A DNA stretch of 7,327 nucleotides from CAZOIA01 sp964579675 (GTDB lineage Bacteria; Planctomycetota; Phycisphaerae; UBA1845; PWPN01). The stretch is taken from the NCBI GenBank assembly GCA_964579675.1, contig CAZOIA010000252.1, positions 1 through 7,327 of the forward strand, read 5' to 3'. Position numbers and translations under genes: made by a program. A model generated the notes under the pieces. That model saw only the letters and a list, made by a program, of their open reading frames with translations. It did no database searches and was not told where the DNA came from. Shown one piece after another: positions 4,407 to 7,327 of this stretch. Each line of letters starts with the position of its first letter. Positions within the stretch are counted from its first letter, which is position 1.

Positions 4407-7067
4407 ATGAGAAAATACAAGAGCATTTACTTCCCGGACCACCCGGGTGAGACTTCTGCTCAGCGGCATGTCCGCCTCGCCTTTGGCGAGGGTCACTTAC
4501 ACCTATACGAGAAAGCACGAGGGATCTCCAGCGCGGATTTGCGTGAAATGATCGGCTTTGCCAATTTCTCAAGCCTAGCCGATGCCGCCAAGTCCCAGAA
4601 TAGGACAGTCAACGCGCTTTGTCTGGCAAGATTGGCAGCGAGACTGAATAACACGCGGTCGGGGCAATTGCTTCTTTTCTCCGACGATGTCGATCCGTTG
4701 CAGACGACATACCGTGGCGGCCTTGATCAGCCGCTTCACCGCTGGTTTCCCTATCTTGAGGGCTACAGCCCTGCCTTCGTCGAGCATCTGCTTGATACAT
4801 ACCTCCCCTCGGCTGCACGCGTGCTGGAGCCCTTCTGTGGTATCGGGACCACTCCCTATGTCTGCGCGCTTAGGGATGTTGTCTGCTACTACTCAGAGCT
4901 CAACCCCGTATTACAGGTGATTACCCGAACCAAGCTCGAAGTGATCGCCATGTCCTCGCACAAGCGACGACTGCTCCTGGGACGGCTGAATGGTCTCATA
5001 GAGAGACTGGATGAGGAACTGAAGGCTTGCAGGAAAGCTGATGACCTTAGCACGTCCTATCGCGACTGCTTCAGTGAAGCCGAGTATTTCTCGGAGGAGA
5101 CGTATGATCTCGTCCTCCGCATGCGCACGTTAATCGACCAAGTGGCTCGGCAATCGCCCGTCCTTGCGCACTTATGCTCGATTGCGGTTTGCGCCAATCT
5201 CATCACCTGCTCATTTCTGAAACGAGCGGGTGATGTTCGATATAAGACAAAGAAGGAACTTGAAAGGGGCATTCCGGACTTGCTTGAATCTGTCGCCAGC
5301 TATCTTCGCGTTTATGCTGAGGACATAAGTCGGGCGCCGAGCGCGCAGAGTAATCCTGTCTTTGCATGCGCAAACGCGAAGAGGATTGGGGCGGCGGAAA
5401 TCCCACCCGCGGACGGCTTGATTACGTCCCCACCTTATCTCAACGGCACGAACTACTTCCGTAACACAAAACTGGAACTGTGGTTCCTCAGACACCTCCG
5501 TACTAAGGCAGATCTTGCCGCATTCCGAAATGACGCAATCACAGCTGGGATAAATGACGTTACCGTCGCCAAGAAAAAGACATCCAATATCCCCGGTGTC
5601 CAGGAACTCGTGACCACACTAACTCAGGATAATTACGACAAGCGCATTCCGCATATGGTCGAGAGTTACTTCTGTGATATAGCTCAAGTTCTTGCGGGGG
5701 CTGCCCACAAAATGAAGACAGGCGCAATCGCATGTATTGATCTTGGTGATAGCCAATACGGCGGCATCTATGTAGATACCCCCTCACTGCTCACGGAGGT
5801 GGCGGTCGATCTAGGCTTGGACTTCGTGGAGAAACGACACTTACGGGGGCGACTTAGCAAGGATAGGACGCAGTTATCACAGGTGCTTCTTGTTTTCCGC
5901 AGACGCGGGAACTCCATCAAGCTACGAAGCCGGGAGAGAGCTTGGGAGGATCGTTGGAACGAGTTCAAGCGCATCCTTCCTCATCAACGTGAACCATTTG
6001 CCAGGCGTAATTGGGGCAATTTTCTGCATTCGCTCTGCTCGTACCAGGGTAAGATGAAACCATCGTTAGCCCACCATCTTGTCCGGACTTTCACCAATCC
6101 CGGAGACGCAATCCTAGACCCGTTCTGCGGATCAGGAACGATTCCTTTGGAGGCTTGTCTTCAGGGGCGTAACGGCTTTGGGATTGACATAGGACGCTTT
6201 CCCTGTATCGTTACGAACGCGAAGCTTCGCCCCGCATCCGTCACTTCGTGCGAATCGCTTCTTGCTGATCTGGAGAACTTCATTAAGGATTATCAGCCGA
6301 CGCCGCCTGAATATGAGGATGCCGCCGCAGTCTCATTCAACAAGAGTATTCCGGATTATTTTCACCCAGACACCTTGCGGGAGATCCTAGCAGCTCGCAG
6401 CTTCCTTCTACGTTCCAAGACGCGCAGTGCCGCCTTTGACCTGCTATATGCGTCTACACTACATCTCTTGCATGGCAATCGCCCTTACGCACTCAGTCGC
6501 CGGAGTCATCCTCTGACGCCCTATGCGCCAACTGGGCCGACCGAGTATCGATGCCTGATGGATCGTCTGCGGGACAAGGTTACGAGAACTCTATCATGTG
6601 ATCGCGGCAATGCTTTCGCGAAAGGGCGGTGCTATCTTGGTGACGCTCTGCACGCTTGGCCCGAGGCTCTCAGCAAGATTAACGCCGTGATTACCTCGCC
6701 GCCATTCTTCGATAGCACCCGGTTCTACTTAATGAATTGGATGCGTATGTGGTTCACTGGCTGGTCCCGTCAGGATTTTGACACAAAGCCACAGGAGTTC
6801 CTTGAGGTGCGACAGAAGCAGTCGATGGAGGTGTATGACCCGGTATTTGAGATCGCCGCGGAACGGCTTGTGACGAACGGCTTATTTGTCATGCATGTTG
6901 GGGTGAGTTACAAGAAGGACATGACTAGCACGATCGCCGATATTGGCTCACGCCATTTGCGTTTGGTCGATGTTTTCGTGGAAGGTGTTGACCATTGTGA
7001 GTCGCACGGTGTCCGAGATAAGGGAACAGTGAAGGGACATGGATACGTTGTCTTTGTCAAAACTTAG
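4407..7067 (+). CDS. two-module DNA methyltransferase (N4-cytosine/N6-adenine type)
   Basis: This 886-aa protein has two complete AdoMet-dependent amino-methyltransferase modules in tandem. Module 1 has motif I VLEPFCGIGTT (139-149) and catalytic motif IV ITSPPY (339-344). Module 2 has motif I ILDPFCGSGTIP (569-580) and motif IV ITSPPF (762-767). Flanks also align: TSPPYLNGTNYFRN..LWFL against TSPPFFDSTRFYLM..MWFT, and a conserved ...HLLDTYL or ...HLVRTFT helix stands 10 residues before each motif I. Both modules keep motif I glycines and the S-P-P-aromatic catalytic motif, so both look active. TSPPY/F does not decide between N4-cytosine and N6-adenine. The order I then IV resembles alpha/gamma-type enzymes. 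The N-terminal 120 residues are unassigned; the segment ISSADLREMIGFANFSSLAD may be a small DNA-binding part. I chose ATG 4407; GTG 4389 would lie upstream of the predicted transcription start. Proteins of this design can methylate both strands of an asymmetric site (compare M.FokI). Base composition is clearly more AT-rich than the recombinase operon, which suggests a separate origin. Confidence 0.85.
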   Translation: MRKYKSIYFPDHPGETSAQRHVRLAFGEGHLHLYEKARGISSADLREMIGFANFSSLADAAKSQNRTVNALCLARLAARLNNTRSGQLLLFSDDVDPLQTTYRGGLDQPLHRWFPYLEGYSPAFVEHLLDTYLPSAARVLEPFCGIGTTPYVCALRDVVCYYSELNPVLQVITRTKLEVIAMSSHKRRLLLGRLNGLIERLDEELKACRKADDLSTSYRDCFSEAEYFSEETYDLVLRMRTLIDQVARQSPVLAHLCSIAVCANLITCSFLKRAGDVRYKTKKELERGIPDLLESVASYLRVYAEDISRAPSAQSNPVFACANAKRIGAAEIPPADGLITSPPYLNGTNYFRNTKLELWFLRHLRTKADLAAFRNDAITAGINDVTVAKKKTSNIPGVQELVTTLTQDNYDKRIPHMVESYFCDIAQVLAGAAHKMKTGAIACIDLGDSQYGGIYVDTPSLLTEVAVDLGLDFVEKRHLRGRLSKDRTQLSQVLLVFRRRGNSIKLRSRERAWEDRWNEFKRILPHQREPFARRNWGNFLHSLCSYQGKMKPSLAHHLVRTFTNPGDAILDPFCGSGTIPLEACLQGRNGFGIDIGRFPCIVTNAKLRPASVTSCESLLADLENFIKDYQPTPPEYEDAAAVSFNKSIPDYFHPDTLREILAARSFLLRSKTRSAAFDLLYASTLHLLHGNRPYALSRRSHPLTPYAPTGPTEYRCLMDRLRDKVTRTLSCDRGNAFAKGRCYLGDALHAWPEALSKINAVITSPPFFDSTRFYLMNWMRMWFTGWSRQDFDTKPQEFLEVRQKQSMEVYDPVFEIAAERLVTNGLFVMHVGVSYKKDMTSTIADIGSRHLRLVDVFVEGVDHCESHGVRDKGTVKGHGYVVFVKT

Positions 7068-7272
7068 CTCACTGAGATTGTCTTGGGCGCCCGCTTCGTT
7101 TTCTCGTGATAGATGCCTACCAAATCAGCAGTAATCCCAGAAGCGCCTAGCACATTCTGGATCGCGTGGTATATGAGATCAGCGGTCAGCTTTCCTCCCC
7201 TAACCTTCTGGTAGTCCCGGTCAGCCAAGAAGTCATCGAAGAACCATTCAACCTTCGAAATCAGCCGATCTA
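7064..7272 (-). pseudogene. 3' remnant of an unidentified convergent gene
   Basis: An open minus-strand frame ends with TAA at 7066-7064, overlapping the methyltransferase TAG (7065-7067) tail to tail. The last 68 or so residues look like real protein (EWFFDDFLADRDYQKVRGGK, then LTADLIYHAIQNVLG and ITADLVGIYHEKTKR). The frame runs upstream to an ATG at 7324, but its first 17 or so residues are encoded by the IS-like repeats and are proline-, glycine- and phenylalanine-rich, so that start is probably an artefact. I read this as the C-terminal part of a longer gene cut by an insertion near 7273. I do not recognise the family. Its position tail to tail with a methyltransferase makes a restriction enzyme remnant possible, but no PD-(D/E)xK or other nuclease motif is visible in this fragment. 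It could also be an intact short gene starting beyond the window edge. Confidence 0.45.
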
Positions 7273-7327
7273 TGTCGCCGGGCAGGCAAAACCGGCCAGG
7301 AGCGGGCAGGTGAAAACCGGCCATGTT
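7273..7327. mobile_element. probable end of an IS21-like insertion sequence (partial)
   Basis: Two copies of a 20-21-base repeat lie 25 bases apart, at 7279-7298 and 7303-7323. Each starts CGGGCAGG and ends AAAACCGGCCA, with a one-base length difference between them. Multiple short direct repeats close to a TG terminus are typical of IS21-family ends, and AAAACCGGCCA-type repeats are familiar to me from such elements. A TG at 7273-7274 (TGTCGCC) is a possible outer end. The rest of the element would lie beyond the right edge, so neither transposase (IstA) nor helper (IstB) can be checked. Confidence 0.45.

Overview
The window looks like accessory DNA from a high-GC bacterium. A planctomycete or a relative is my best guess. 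It rests on the four-gene cassette built around a DUF2924 protein and a large serine recombinase, which I remember as common in Planctomycetes and also found in Alphaproteobacteria, and on a Met tRNA gene with no encoded CCA. No taxonomic marker in the window fixes this. UGA is used as a normal stop.

Layout. (1) Bases 1-270 hold a tRNA-Met(CAT) gene with initiator features, a near-consensus sigma70 promoter (TTGACA-N17-TAGTAT) and a hairpin terminator. (2) Bases 271-628 contain no convincing gene. (3) Bases 629-1369 encode a 246-aa protein with an N-terminal zinc-binding, HNH-like treble-clef motif. Its -10-like box lies only 6 bases before the ATG. (4) Bases 1370-1602 are non-coding and include one copy of a 17-bp near-repeat. 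(5) Bases 1603-4335 form a tight four-gene operon: a 79-aa protein, a DUF2924 protein, a 531-aa large serine recombinase and a 139-aa helix-turn-helix protein. All three junctions are 4-base ATGA or GTGA overlaps, and each start has a Shine-Dalgarno element 7 bases upstream. (6) Bases 4407-7067 encode an 886-aa protein made of two successive DNA methyltransferase modules, each with its own motif I and its own TSPPY/F motif IV about 190-200 residues later. It has its own promoter, and a perfect 15-bp palindrome fills the gap between the -35 and -10 boxes. (7) Bases 7064-7327 contain a convergent minus-strand reading frame whose stop codon overlaps the methyltransferase stop. Its 5' side runs into two AAAACCGGCCA-type repeats that resemble the end of an IS21-family insertion sequence, so the frame is probably the 3' remnant of a disrupted gene.

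How it may work together. The recombinase operon is a mobility module that could have brought in, or targets, this region. The methyltransferase is more AT-rich than the recombinase genes and is controlled separately. A two-headed methyltransferase is what a restriction-modification system with an asymmetric site needs, one module per strand. The truncated convergent gene is a candidate for the lost or displaced partner, but no nuclease motif is visible in what remains. The HNH-like gene is the only other candidate nuclease, and it lies on the far side of the recombinase operon.
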